From Akkermansia muciniphila (lineage in GTDB: Bacteria; Verrucomicrobiota; Verrucomicrobiia; Verrucomicrobiales; Akkermansiaceae), in contig NZ_PJKB01000001.1 of the NCBI RefSeq assembly GCF_002884975.1, positions 62,001 through 126,000 on the forward strand: a stretch of 64,000 nucleotides of DNA, written 5' to 3'. Below the pieces are notes generated by a model. The model ran no database searches. It had not been told where the DNA came from and was given only the letters and a program-made list of their open reading frames with translations. The position numbers were made by a program, and so were the translations under genes. Positions 15,987-24,327 of the stretch are shown piece after piece (the first letter of the stretch is position 1; each line of letters opens with the position of its first letter).

Positions 15987-16492
15987 GATGCGCTGAAATC
16001 CACCGCGTGCAGGTTCATCATGCGGGAGTCCGTATCCAGGATGCCGAAGCCGATGCGCCCGGTCCTTCCCTGGAGTTCCCCCGGATTGGCAAGCAGGCAC
16101 CCGCCGTACGTTTCCCGCGCGGCCTGGTGGGTGTGTCCGTACAGGGCGGCGTCCACGCTGCCGTTCCTGGCCTCCTGCATGGCGTATTTGGGATAATGGG
16201 AGAGGGAGAACTTCATGCCGTACCGGGTGATGACGGCGTGTTCCGGGTGCAGGCGCGCCGCCGGGGAATTGGCCGCCATCCGCTGCATGAGGAGAAGCTC
16301 GTAGTCATTATTGCCCGGCACGGCGTCCAGCGGCAGGCCGCCGGTGAGCTCAAGGATGCGCAGGAAGCTTTCCGGGGTGGTGCAGTCTCCCAGGAAAAAG
16401 AAATGTCCGCAGTCCATCAGGCGCATCTGGCGCATGGCAGGCTCCAGGTGGTCCGTGCGGTCGTGCAGGTCGGAAAAAATGCCTATCTTCAT
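15983..16492 (-). CDS. YfcE/MJ0936-type metallophosphodiesterase
   Basis: A 169-residue calcineurin-like phosphoesterase. Metal-binding blocks appear in order: FSDLHDR (D-x-H), FFLGDC, GNNDYE, LSHYP and YGHTHQA. It belongs to the small YfcE family of phosphodiesterases of unclear physiological substrate. The ATG at 16492 overlaps the stop of the upstream RNA methyltransferase by four bases and its own stop overlaps the Nudix start, so all three are translationally coupled. This may reflect shared housekeeping expression rather than a pathway. Confidence 0.87.
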   Translation of the reverse strand: MKIGIFSDLHDRTDHLEPAMRQMRLMDCGHFFFLGDCTTPESFLRILELTGGLPLDAVPGNNDYELLLMQRMAANSPAARLHPEHAVITRYGMKFSLSHYPKYAMQEARNGSVDAALYGHTHQAARETYGGCLLANPGELQGRTGRIGFGILDTDSRMMNLHAVDFSAS

Positions 16493-17466
16493 GGTGTTGA
16501 TTGGTTCATGGCATGAATGGGCCAGGCCAGCAGTTCGTCCGGCAGGGGAGGCAGGGGGCCATGCTCCCCCTCCCGGCGCAGCAGGCAGGTGAAGCCGCCC
16601 GCGCCCGCGCCGTGGAAAGGCATGAGCCGGTAGCAGGCCTCCTGCGTCAGCGCGGAGCGGAAGGGCTCCAGCTCCGGCACGGATACGGTGCGCAGGTCCG
16701 GACAGCGTTTCAGCAAGTACAGAATGTTGCGCTCGTTCTCCTCCGGGGCGTAGGTGCAGGTGGTGTACAGCAGATAGCCTCCGGGCGCCAGGCACCGGAC
16801 CGCCGCCAGCAGGATGCCCCGCTGCCGTTTGGCGTTGCCTCCGGTGACGGAGGAATTGAAGCAGCCGGGATTGGGAATGCCCTTGGCCAGCAGGGACTGT
16901 CCGCTGCACGGGGCGTCTGCCAGAATGAGGTCAAAACAGCCGGGGGCTAGTTCCGCCCACTGGTCCGGCCGCAGGCGCTGGGTGTACAGGCCCGTGAAAC
17001 CGCAGCGCAGCAGGTTGTGGCGCAGGATGCCCAGGCGTTTGGGGTGCACCTCGTTGGAGACGTGCTCCCGCGGGGCTACCCTCGTTTGCGCCAGAATGCT
17101 TTTTCCGCCGGGCGCGGCGCACAGGTCCAGGCAGCGTTCCGGACGGAAGGGCAGATGGGCCAGCGGGGCGGTTTCCCAGACGGAGGAGAGGTCCAGGGGA
17201 TAGTAGTAGCCGCGTTCATAATCCGGCAGGGAACCGGGCCGCGCCTCCGTTTCTCCCGCCGGGAGCGCGGGGATGGAAGGGTGCCCCCAGTCCCGCGGCG
17301 TTTCATCCGCGGGGAAGGGCGGAACGTAGCCTTCCGGAGCCTGCGGGGTGATGACCAGCGCGCTTCTGGAACGGTCCCCGGCCTGCATGGCGTCCAGAAA
17401 GTCCTGCTCCTGTTCCGGAGCCAGCCCCAGCTTGGAGGTGAGCCTGAGTATTTGGGTGGAGGACAC
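16489..17466 (-). CDS. RsmB/RsmF-family RNA m5C methyltransferase
   Basis: A 325-residue SAM-dependent cytosine-C5 methyltransferase of the NOL1/NOP2/Sun family. Visible motifs are DLCAAPGGKS (SAM site), LILADAPCSGQSLL with the catalytic PC Cys, and YTTCTYAPEENE with the second conserved TC Cys. Both cysteines used by this family are therefore present. Members usually modify 16S rRNA. It lacks the N-terminal NusB-like domain of RsmB, so it is closer to RsmF-type enzymes. The start is GTG 17466, five bp after the stop of the ROK gene. Confidence 0.88.
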   Translation of the reverse strand: MSSTQILRLTSKLGLAPEQEQDFLDAMQAGDRSRSALVITPQAPEGYVPPFPADETPRDWGHPSIPALPAGETEARPGSLPDYERGYYYPLDLSSVWETAPLAHLPFRPERCLDLCAAPGGKSILAQTRVAPREHVSNEVHPKRLGILRHNLLRCGFTGLYTQRLRPDQWAELAPGCFDLILADAPCSGQSLLAKGIPNPGCFNSSVTGGNAKRQRGILLAAVRCLAPGGYLLYTTCTYAPEENERNILYLLKRCPDLRTVSVPELEPFRSALTQEACYRLMPFHGAGAGGFTCLLRREGEHGPLPPLPDELLAWPIHAMNQSTP

Positions 17467-17471
17467 GAGAA

Positions 17472-18431
17472 TCAGGCCCGGAACGTTTCGCCAAAGTGGG
17501 TGTTGAGCGCCAGATGGGCGGAACCCAGGATGCCCGCCTCCGTGCCGAACTGGGCGGGGAGGATTTCAAGCTGTTCCACCAGCGGGGCGGCAAGCTGGGC
17601 TCTCATGATTTCCTGGAGTGGCTGGAAAAGCAGGGTCTTTGCCTTCGCCACGCCGCCGCCGATGATGATGGCCTGCGGGTTCAGCAGGTAGCAGCAGTTC
17701 ATCAGCGCGCAGGAAAGCTTCACGGCCAGGTCCCGCCATACCTGCGCGGCCACTTCATCCCCCGCCAGGGCGGCCCGCTCCAGGGCGATGGGGTTGCAGT
17801 CCACAATGGCCTTGTCAATGCCGTGGCTGGCGTACAGGGTGCGGGCGTCCGCCGCTATTTCCCGGTTGCCCACGTAATCCTCCAGGGCGCCGCGGTTGCC
17901 GTAATGGCCCAGCCGTCCCCGGTAGTCAATGCTCGTCTGCCCCAGCTCTCCGGCGGAGCAGGTGGCCCCGCGTACAAGGTCCCCGTTCACGATGAGGCCG
18001 CTGCCCACACCCGTGCCCAGGGTCAGGCATACCAGGTGCCTTTTCCCTTTTCCGGCCCCCAGCTTCCATTCCGCATAGGCCATGCAGTTGGCGTCATTCT
18101 CCACGTACACGGGCAGTCCGCAGGCGGCCTGGAGCATGTCCCGCACCGGAACGTTGTTCCATCCCGGCACGTTGGTGAGCGTGTAGACGGTTCCCTGGTA
18201 AAAGTTGACGAAGCCGGGCATGCCCATGCCGATGGCCTGCACCTCCGGGTGGTTCAGCCGCAGCATGTTCACAAACTGGGCGATGGCTTCAATCAATTGA
18301 TCCGGATTGCCGTATTCCTGGGTGGCGATGGAAGGCGCGTGAGCGATCACTTCCGTCCCTTTGACGACCCCCAGCTTGATGGAGGTTCCCCCGAAGTCAA
18401 CGCCGATGGTGGGGATGGTTGAAGCTGTCAT
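17472..18431 (-). CDS. ROK-family sugar kinase without the zinc motif
   Basis: A 319-residue ROK kinase, probably a glucokinase or related hexose/aminosugar kinase acting in the cytoplasm. The ATP-site start GVDFGGTSIKLG (10-21), the catalytic END (111-113) and the C-terminal GGGVAKAKTLL are intact. The ROK zinc site is lost: the ExGH His is Gln165 (ELGQ), and CxCGxxGCxE reads LGHYGNRGALE (174-184). Some active ROK kinases also lack it, so activity is still likely. The ATG at 18431 was chosen because the conserved fold starts there. It heads a four-gene minus-strand operon. Confidence 0.86.
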   Translation of the reverse strand: MTASTIPTIGVDFGGTSIKLGVVKGTEVIAHAPSIATQEYGNPDQLIEAIAQFVNMLRLNHPEVQAIGMGMPGFVNFYQGTVYTLTNVPGWNNVPVRDMLQAACGLPVYVENDANCMAYAEWKLGAGKGKRHLVCLTLGTGVGSGLIVNGDLVRGATCSAGELGQTSIDYRGRLGHYGNRGALEDYVGNREIAADARTLYASHGIDKAIVDCNPIALERAALAGDEVAAQVWRDLAVKLSCALMNCCYLLNPQAIIIGGGVAKAKTLLFQPLQEIMRAQLAAPLVEQLEILPAQFGTEAGILGSAHLALNTHFGETFRA

Positions 18432-18547
18432 ATGGTACCAATATAGAATTTTATGGGTCGATGAAAAGGTTAAATGAAGTACGTTTCCGTTAAAAAAACG
18501 GCTGGATGGATGCCGGGGAAAATGACTTGTTTCATTGCTGAATTTTC

Positions 18548-18576
18548 TTGAATGAACATTTGGCCGCTTGTAGTGT
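18548..18576 (+). promoter_or_regulatory. Possible promoter of the DksA-like/L33/S18 genes
   Basis: TTGAAT (18548-18553), 17 bp, then TAGTGT (18571-18576). The -35 element is good and the spacing exact, but the -10 is weak. It lies about 80 bp before the DksA-like start in the divergent gap. Confidence 0.3.
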
Positions 18577-18654
18577 CTCATAGTCTAGTCAGTTGGGCGG
18601 TCTCGCCCGCTGTTCGTGAAACATCGTCAACCTCAGCCCATAGAGACACCTCAT

Positions 18655-19467
18655 ATGCCTACTCCCAAGAAAACCGAAAGCAAGGCCGCCGCCAAAAAAG
18701 CTCCGGCTCCCAAGAAAAAGACCTGCGGGAAGACCGCCTGCAAGACGCCCGTAGAGCAAGAGGCTCCCACGAAAAAGAAAAAGGCTGCGGAACCGAAAAA
18801 GGCCGTCAAGCCGGCCAGGAAAGCCGCTTCCCCTGCCGCCGCTGTGGAAAAGAAGCCGGCACCGAAGACGGCTAAAAAGGCCCCGGCCAGGAAAGCCGCC
18901 GCTTCTCCCGCCGCTCCGGCGCCCGCTCCCTCCAGGAATGAGTTGACGGATGAACAGACGGAAGCCATCGCCGCCGCCAAGGCGCAGCTGGCTGCGGATC
19001 CGGAATGGGAACCCTTTGTGCTGATGCAGCGCCAGCACCTGATGGACCTGCGCGACAGGGCGCTGGACAACATGAGCGGCGTGGCCCGCGACACCCTCCG
19101 GAACCATCCGGAAGGCAGTGAAGCCTCCGGCTCCGGAGAGCACCAGGCGGACGCCGGCAGCGACGCCTATGACCGTGACTTCGCCCTCAGCCTTCTTTCC
19201 AAGGAACAGGACGGCCTGTATGAAATCGAGCAGGCGCTTGCCCGCATTGACAATGGAACGTACGGCATCTGTGAAATGTCATACAAGGTCATTCCCATCC
19301 TGCGCCTGGAGGCCATCCCCTTTGCGCGCCTTACCGTGGAATGCCAGGCCCAGTGGGAAAAGGAAAAAGGGCAGAACGCCCGGTTCCGCCCCAGGGTGGC
19401 CCTGGGCTTTGCGGGTGGACAAAATGATGTAGATTTATCTGTTTCACTTGACGATGATGAAGAATAG
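18655..19467 (+). CDS. DksA/TraR-like protein with histone-H1-like tail
   Basis: A 270-residue protein in two parts. Residues 1-95 are Lys/Ala/Pro-rich low complexity (KKAPAPKKK, KKAVKPARKAA and similar), resembling eukaryotic H1 and bacterial HctB-like tails. Residues 96-270 form a DksA/TraR-type domain: a helical region, the segment DAYDRDFALSLLSKEQ, then the YGICEMSYKVIPILRLEAIPF-type zinc-finger region. Only two of the four zinc cysteines remain (206 and 230); the partner positions are Ser209 and Thr227. The C-terminus is acidic. DksA proteins act in the RNA polymerase secondary channel; the tail suggests added nucleic-acid binding. ATG 18655 is preferred over an upstream GTG. L33 and S18 genes follow. 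Confidence 0.85.
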   Translation: MPTPKKTESKAAAKKAPAPKKKTCGKTACKTPVEQEAPTKKKKAAEPKKAVKPARKAASPAAAVEKKPAPKTAKKAPARKAAASPAAPAPAPSRNELTDEQTEAIAAAKAQLAADPEWEPFVLMQRQHLMDLRDRALDNMSGVARDTLRNHPEGSEASGSGEHQADAGSDAYDRDFALSLLSKEQDGLYEIEQALARIDNGTYGICEMSYKVIPILRLEAIPFARLTVECQAQWEKEKGQNARFRPRVALGFAGGQNDVDLSVSLDDDEE

Positions 19468-19500
19468 TGTATAAATCCTCCCCCGTAACACATTTTCATC

Positions 19501-19674
19501 ATGCCAAGAGACATCATCATCCTCGAATGCACTGAGGCCAAAGCCGAAGGAAAGCCTACGTCCCGCTACGTCACCACGCGCAACAAGAAGAGCCTGCGTA
19601 CCCCCGGCCGCCTGGAAAAGGTTAAATACAATCCTTTCCTGAAGCGCCGTACGCTTCATCGTGAAATGCGTTAA
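19501..19674 (+). CDS. rpmG: 50S ribosomal protein L33
   Basis: A 57-residue basic protein, [19 protein letters not shown] onward, with the L33 segments [10 protein letters not shown] and [14 protein letters not shown]. It has only one cysteine, so it is the zinc-independent type of L33, consistent with the cysteine-poor DksA-like protein next door. It lies 33 bp after that gene and 28 bp before rpsR, and the three are probably one transcript ending at the terminator near 20030. Confidence 0.93.
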   Translation: MPRDIIILECTEAKAEGKPTSRYVTTRNKKSLRTPGRLEKVKYNPFLKRRTLHREMR

Positions 19675-19702
19675 TTACGGGCCAGCCTATATCTTTATTA
19701 TT

Positions 19703-19948
19703 ATGTCCACTGAACCCAAGACTGTAGAACGTCGTATTCGTTTCCGCACGTGCAATCGCCAGATGCCGCGCCGCCGTCTCGACATCCCGATGGATCAGGT
19801 CGATCTGCTCAACCCCGATTTCCTGTCCAAGTTCACCTCTGAAACCGGCAAGATTCTTCCCCGCCGCGTGACTGGTCTGTCTGCCAAGATGCACCGCAAG
19901 GTGACCCGTGAAATCAAGCGGGCCCGTTCCATCAACCTTCTGCCGTAA
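19703..19948 (+). CDS. rpsR: 30S ribosomal protein S18
   Basis: An 81-residue S18. The core [20 protein letters not shown] and [20 protein letters not shown] are the conserved RNA-binding part of this protein on the small-subunit platform. ATG 19703 gives the expected N-terminus. It follows rpmG rather than rpsF, unlike the common rpsF-rpsR-rplI order, and is followed by a strong terminator. Confidence 0.95.
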   Translation: MSTEPKTVERRIRFRTCNRQMPRRRLDIPMDQVDLLNPDFLSKFTSETGKILPRRVTGLSAKMHRKVTREIKRARSINLLP

Positions 19949-19992
19949 CAAGCGCCAAGGAAAATCTCTTTCGGTAGAAATTGTCTTTGCAG

Positions 19993-20034
19993 GCGGGAGT
20001 TTGTCCGGTAACAGGGCAGACTCCCGCTTTATTT
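19993..20034 (+). terminator. Terminator after rpsR
   Basis: An 8-bp perfect stem GCGGGAGT (19993-20000) / ACTCCCGC (20020-20027), followed by TTTATTT. It separates the ribosomal-protein unit from folE2. Confidence 0.85.
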
Positions 20035-20056
20035 CCAGCCATCATCCTCCCTCCCC

Positions 20057-20851
20057 ATGCAGGAACTGAAAGATACCCAGTCTGAGGCGGATACGCGCAA
20101 TATCTCCATTGACCGGGTGGGTGTCAAGGGACTGCGCTTCCCCATCCAGATTCAGGACAAGCTCAACCGCATCCAGTCCACCGTGGCAACGGTTTCCCTG
20201 GCGGTGGACCTGCCGGAAAAGTTCAAGGGCACGCACATGAGCCGCTTTGTGGAGGCCCTTCACCAGCACGGCCCCCTGCTGGACGTGCATACGGCCCTGG
20301 CCATCCCCCGGGAACTGCTCAGCCGCCTGTCCGCTCGCCGCTCCCATGTGGAAATGGAATTCCCGTTCTTCCGCGCCAAGAATGCCCCCGTGACCGGAAT
20401 TGAAGGGATGATGGATTACGTGGTCCGTTTTGAGATGGAGGCGGAAGCGGACAACAAGCTGGCGGACTTCAAGCTGACCGTGGTCGTTCCCGTGACGACG
20501 CTCTGCCCCTGTTCCAAGGCCATGAGTTCCTATGGAGCCCACAACCAGCGCGGGCTGGTCACCTACTCCGTGCGCTTCGCCTCCCGGCCCGTCTGGATTG
20601 AAGACCTGATTGACCTGGTGGAATCCTGCGCCAGCTGCTCCCTGTACAGCGTGCTGAAAAGGCCGGATGAAAAATGGGTGACGGAAAAGGCTTATGAAAA
20701 CCCCGTTTTTGTGGAAGACCTGGTGCGGAACGTGGCGCTGAAAACGCAGAGCCATTCCGCCTTCAGCTGGTACCGGGTGGAAGCGGAAAACTTTGAATCC
20801 ATTCACAACCACCAGGCGTACGCCGTCATTGAACGCGACCTGCGCTCCTGA
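20057..20851 (+). CDS. folE2: GTP cyclohydrolase I type IB
   Basis: A 264-residue FolE2 enzyme, which converts GTP to dihydroneopterin triphosphate at the start of folate (or queuosine) synthesis and tolerates metals other than zinc. The signature VVPVTTLCPCSKAMS followed by YGAHNQRG contains the metal-binding Cys, and the N-terminal IDRVGVKGLRFPI and the RRSHVEMEFPFF segment are typical. It is 21 bp upstream of the ccsA/hemX-like gene and likely shares its transcript. Confidence 0.95.
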   Translation: MQELKDTQSEADTRNISIDRVGVKGLRFPIQIQDKLNRIQSTVATVSLAVDLPEKFKGTHMSRFVEALHQHGPLLDVHTALAIPRELLSRLSARRSHVEMEFPFFRAKNAPVTGIEGMMDYVVRFEMEAEADNKLADFKLTVVVPVTTLCPCSKAMSSYGAHNQRGLVTYSVRFASRPVWIEDLIDLVESCASCSLYSVLKRPDEKWVTEKAYENPVFVEDLVRNVALKTQSHSAFSWYRVEAENFESIHNHQAYAVIERDLRS

Positions 20852-20872
20852 ACTTTTTCCCGTACCGGACCT

Positions 20873-21631
20873 ATGAACGACAACTGGTGGGCCCTTGCAT
20901 CCCTCATCCTGTCCCTGGCTTTCACGGGGCTGGGATGGCGTCTGCTGGCCTCCGGCCGCCGTTTTTTATACGCCCACCTCTGGATGGCGTGCCTGTTTGC
21001 GCTCCAGACGGGGGCGCTCTGCGTCAAGGCGTACCAGACGGGGATGTGCCCCATCCGCGGCGCCTCGGAGGTGCTCTTTTTCCTCTCCTGGACCATCAAT
21101 CTCTTTTACCTTCTGCTGGGCCGCGCCTACCGCATGTCCGTGCTGGGCATCTTCACGGCTCCGGCCATTGCCCTGCTGACGGCGCTTTCCCTGTTGCTCG
21201 GCGTATCCGGCGCGGACGTGCAGGGCACGCATGACTTCTGGGTGACGGCGCACGTGGGCGTAGCCATGATGTCCTACGGGGCCGGCGGCCTGGCCGCCGC
21301 CGCGGGCGTGGCGTTCTGCATGCAGAATGAATGCCTTAAAAGGCGCCAGATTCCCGGCACCTGCCGCCTTCTGCCCCCCATCCGCACGCTGGAAGCCAGC
21401 ATGAAGCGCCTGGTCCTGGTGGCGTTTATCCTGCTTCTGGCCGGGGAATGGCTGGGCTGGCAGCGGCATCTCCCCATCAACGGGGCCAAGACCCTCATTG
21501 TCATTCTGCTGACGCTGGGCTACGCCGCCCTGCTGTGGCGGGCCTACCGCCGCGGGATGCCGGGCAGGGCCCTGGCTTACTGCTGCGTGGCCCTCTTTAT
21601 TGCATCCATGAGCATTTTCCTGGTAAGCTGA
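20873..21631 (+). CDS. CcsA/HemX-type cytochrome c assembly membrane protein
   Basis: A 252-residue integral membrane protein with about eight hydrophobic helices. The central WVTAHVGVAMMSYGAGGLA and the earlier MCPIRGASEVLFFLSW resemble the His- and Trp-containing haem-handling segments of the CcsA/CcmC/HemX family. The stop TGA shares one base with the hemA ATG (TGATG), the same hemX-hemA neighbourhood found in Bacillus, where HemX modulates HemA amount. A role in haem delivery or HemA control fits; the classical WWD motif is not fully clear. Confidence 0.78.
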   Translation: MNDNWWALASLILSLAFTGLGWRLLASGRRFLYAHLWMACLFALQTGALCVKAYQTGMCPIRGASEVLFFLSWTINLFYLLLGRAYRMSVLGIFTAPAIALLTALSLLLGVSGADVQGTHDFWVTAHVGVAMMSYGAGGLAAAAGVAFCMQNECLKRRQIPGTCRLLPPIRTLEASMKRLVLVAFILLLAGEWLGWQRHLPINGAKTLIVILLTLGYAALLWRAYRRGMPGRALAYCCVALFIASMSIFLVS

Positions 21632-22653
21632 TGAGAATGGTTTGTTTAGGCTTGAATCACCGGACCGCTCCCGTGGAAATACGTGAGCGTTTTGCCGTGC
21701 CGTCCCACAGGCTCCAGGAAGAAGGGCGGTGCATCCGCTCCCTTCCGGACGTGGACCAGTGCGTGGTGCTCTCCACCTGCAACCGGATGGAAATCTACTA
21801 CTGGTCAGAACGGCCGGAAAACGCACAGGAGCACATCCTCTCCCATTTCCTGGGGACCGGGCGCGGTAATGTGAACATGGGCGCTCACTTTTACAGCCAC
21901 CTGGGCGCGGAGGCGCTGGAACATCTGTGCCGCGTGCTGAGCGGTCTGGATTCCATGGTGCTGGGTGAAACGGAAATCTTCGGCCAGGTGAAGACGGCCT
22001 ACCAGATGGCGCTGGACGCCGGAGTGACCGCGGGCTGCGCCAACAAGACCTTCCAGAAAGCCTTCACCATCGGCAAAAGGGTGCGGACGGACAGCCAGAT
22101 TCACGCCGGGGCCACCTCCGTGGGGTCCGTGGCCGTGGAGCTGGCAGAACAAATCTTCGGCGACCTTTCCGGCACGCGCGTCCTCATCCTGGGGGCCGGG
22201 GACATGAGTCGGGTGACGGGCCGCGCGCTCCGCGCCCGCGGGGCGGAGGGCATTTACGTAGCCAACCGCTCCTTTGACCGGGCCGTGGAACTGGCGGGCA
22301 CGATCGGCGGCCAGGCCATCCGGTACGACGTGTGGGGGGATTACCTGAAGGACATTGACGTGGTGGTGGCCGCCACCGCCGCCCCCCACTGCATCATCAC
22401 GCAGGAGACGCTGCTGCCCCTGCGCGCCGCCCGCAAGTACCGCTCCCTGTTCCTGATTGACATTTCCGTGCCGCGCAACATTTCACCGGACGTGGCGGAC
22501 ATTGACGAGGTGTACCTGTACGACATTGACACCCTTACCCAGCTGGCGGATGAAGCCAAGCGCAGCCGGGAGCAGGAAGTCTCCCGGTGCGAGGCCATCA
22601 TCCAGGACAACATCTCCAAATACTTTCCGGACTCCGCTCTCTATGACCAGTAA
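21631..22653 (+). CDS. hemA: Glutamyl-tRNA reductase
   Basis: A 340-residue GluTR, the first enzyme of the C5 route to tetrapyrroles: it reduces Glu-tRNA to glutamate-1-semialdehyde with NADPH. Motifs are LGLNHRTAPVEIRE, the nucleophile Cys50 in VVLSTCNRMEIY, the tRNA-binding GLDSMVLGETEI, and the Rossmann loop VLILGAGDMS. It is shorter than many GluTRs (about 420) because the C-terminal dimerisation domain is mostly missing after residue 320. The start overlaps the preceding gene by one base and the end overlaps hemC by 11 bp. Confidence 0.95.
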   Translation: MRMVCLGLNHRTAPVEIRERFAVPSHRLQEEGRCIRSLPDVDQCVVLSTCNRMEIYYWSERPENAQEHILSHFLGTGRGNVNMGAHFYSHLGAEALEHLCRVLSGLDSMVLGETEIFGQVKTAYQMALDAGVTAGCANKTFQKAFTIGKRVRTDSQIHAGATSVGSVAVELAEQIFGDLSGTRVLILGAGDMSRVTGRALRARGAEGIYVANRSFDRAVELAGTIGGQAIRYDVWGDYLKDIDVVVAATAAPHCIITQETLLPLRAARKYRSLFLIDISVPRNISPDVADIDEVYLYDIDTLTQLADEAKRSREQEVSRCEAIIQDNISKYFPDSALYDQ

Positions 22654-23578
22654 AAACACCCTCATCATCGGCACCCGCGGAAGCGCCCTGGCGCTGGCCC
22701 AGGCGGACATGGTACAGGCCGCCCTGGCCCTCCGCCATCCGGGGCTGGACGTGCGCCGTGAAATCATCCATACCACCGGGGACCGCCGCACGGACGTGCC
22801 TCTGGCGGACGTGGCCCGCGTTTCCGGCATCGTGGACAAGGGAATCTTCATCAAGGAGCTGGAATCCGCCCTGCGGGAAGGCCGCATTGACGTGGCGGTG
22901 CACAGCCTGAAGGACGTGCCCAGCGAGCTGGCGCCCGGCTTCACGCTGGCCTCCGTCCTTCCCCGCGCCGCCGTGGAGGACGTTCTGATTACGAAGGAGC
23001 CGGAATGGAACGGTACGGGCATCCTGGCTACGGGAAGCGTGCGCCGCCGCCTCATGGCGCGTACGTACTGGGGCTCCGGCCTGCGGTTTGAGGACTTGCG
23101 GGGCAACGTGCCCACGCGTCTGGCGAAGCTGGCGGAGCGCCCCGGCTGGGACGCCATCATTCTGGCCAGGGCCGGACTGGACCGCCTGGGGCTGTATGCT
23201 CCGGAAACCGTGGCGGAGGGAAGAAAACTTTACATGCGCCCCCTGCCGGTGGAAGCCTTCATTCCCGCCGTGGGGCAGGGCATTGTGGGGATGGAATGCC
23301 GCGCCGCCGATAAGGAGACGGCTGACATTCTGAAAGGCGTCAATGATCCGGCAGCCCATGACTGCGCCCTGGCGGAGCGTACCTTCCTGGTGCGTCTGGG
23401 CGCCAGCTGCTCCACGCCCGTGGGGGTTTACGCCCGGCTGGAAGGGGAGGAAATGGTTCTGAGCGCGGCGTACTACGTGCCGGGCCGGGAAGAACCTTTT
23501 GCCGTGGTGGTCCGCGGGGACCGGAAAGCTCCCCGGGATCTCGGCCTGCGGGCTTTTGAAGAACTGGGAGTGCGCTGA
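22643..23578 (+). CDS. hemC: Porphobilinogen deaminase
   Basis: A 311-residue hydroxymethylbilane synthase that polymerises four porphobilinogens. It begins with IGTRGSALALAQAD and holds VHSLKDVPSELAPG, the RRLMARTYW/DLRGNVPTRL core, and the cofactor-attachment Cys256 in RLGASCSTPVG. Length and motifs are complete. The ATG lies 11 bp inside hemA. No hemD or hemB follows; the next plus-strand sequence is a hairpin region and the next gene is on the minus strand, so the operon ends here. Confidence 0.96.
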   Translation: MTSKNTLIIGTRGSALALAQADMVQAALALRHPGLDVRREIIHTTGDRRTDVPLADVARVSGIVDKGIFIKELESALREGRIDVAVHSLKDVPSELAPGFTLASVLPRAAVEDVLITKEPEWNGTGILATGSVRRRLMARTYWGSGLRFEDLRGNVPTRLAKLAERPGWDAIILARAGLDRLGLYAPETVAEGRKLYMRPLPVEAFIPAVGQGIVGMECRAADKETADILKGVNDPAAHDCALAERTFLVRLGASCSTPVGVYARLEGEEMVLSAAYYVPGREEPFAVVVRGDRKAPRDLGLRAFEELGVR

Positions 23579-23617
23579 CGGCGCGGTTCTCCCGCGTTCC
23601 TGCGGCGCAGGGAGAAC

Positions 23618-23648
23618 AAAAAAAAGGTTCCGGAACTTGTCCGGAACC
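23618..23648 (-). terminator. Terminator of the 55-residue protein gene
   Basis: Perfect 9-bp stem GGTTCCGGA (23626-23634) / TCCGGAACC (23640-23648) with a 5-nt loop. On the minus strand it runs into eight T (23618-23625). A second inverted repeat GTTCTCCC/GGGAGAAC (23586-23593, 23610-23617) follows and may serve hemC from the other side. Confidence 0.88.
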
Positions 23649-23674
23649 TGAATTGGGCAGTGAGCGCACGGAAA

Positions 23675-23842
23675 TTAGTGTTTTTCCTTGTGGCTGTCCT
23701 TGGAGCTGGAGCTCTTTTCGGTCATAAACTGCCCGGTTGAAGCATCACGCTTGACGCGCTGCCCGGTTTTATTGGTGGTGGTCTCAGAGCGCTTCTTTGA
23801 ATCGCCTCTGTGATTTCCACTCATGTGGGAACTGGTTGCCAT
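23675..23842 (-). CDS. Small hydrophilic protein with strong SD, unknown function
   Basis: A 55-residue protein: MATSSHMSGNHRGDSKK, then TNKTGQRVKRDASTGQFMTE, ending in a Ser/Lys/His-rich tail. It is supported by an unusually good ribosome-binding site for this window (AAGGAGGTGAATATAAC directly before the ATG on the minus strand) and by a perfect terminator 27 bp after the stop. There is no cysteine, hydrophobic segment or signal peptide, so it is probably an intrinsically disordered cytoplasmic protein. The V(K)RDxxTGQF core looks like a short conserved motif of small bacterial proteins but I cannot assign a function. Confidence 0.75.
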   Translation of the reverse strand: MATSSHMSGNHRGDSKKRSETTTNKTGQRVKRDASTGQFMTEKSSSSKDSHKEKH

Positions 23843-23970
23843 GTTATATTCACCTCCTTTCCATTTTCTTCACTTGTTCATGAACGAGAGAAGAAATCCG
23901 GCCATATCATAGGTCCCTGTAACAGCATTTGGGTCTTGCGGATGGCGCTTGTGCAAAAATGTGCGCCTGT

Positions 23971-24327
23971 TTATGAAGAAGACTGCTGCATCAGGTAATC
24001 CCTCAGCGCCGCGGCCTCATTGTGCTCCGTGTTTCTGGCGGAATACAGCAGCGTGATCTTTCCCTTGCGGGCCAGCTGGAGGAGGTGGGGAACCCCCTCC
24101 TTATTGTTGTCAAGCTCTTCAAAATATTTCTGGCGGAACGTGTCCCATTTGGCATCATCATGGTCGAACCACCGGCGCAGGCGGGTGGTGGGCGCTACAT
24201 TCTTCTCCCATTCATCCCAGGAAGCCTTTTCCTTGGAAATGCCGCGCGGCCACAGCCGGTCCACCAGCACGCGGTATCCGTCTCCGGTGTCCTGGGGATC
24301 ATAAATGCGTTTGATGGAAATATGCAT
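23971..24327 (-). CDS. DUF488 (YeaO-type) protein
   Basis: A 118-residue DUF488 protein. The family start KRIYDPQDTGDGYRVLVDRL, then WPRGISKEKASWDEWEKNVAP, and KITLLYSARNTEHNEA are all present. Members are small cytoplasmic proteins of unclear role, sometimes linked to uroporphyrin or stress genes. The ATG at 24327 gives the standard N-terminus; in-frame sequence upstream lacks any similarity. It lies about 130 bp upstream of the 55-residue gene on the same strand. Confidence 0.9.
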   Translation of the reverse strand: MHISIKRIYDPQDTGDGYRVLVDRLWPRGISKEKASWDEWEKNVAPTTRLRRWFDHDDAKWDTFRQKYFEELDNNKEGVPHLLQLARKGKITLLYSARNTEHNEAAALRDYLMQQSSS

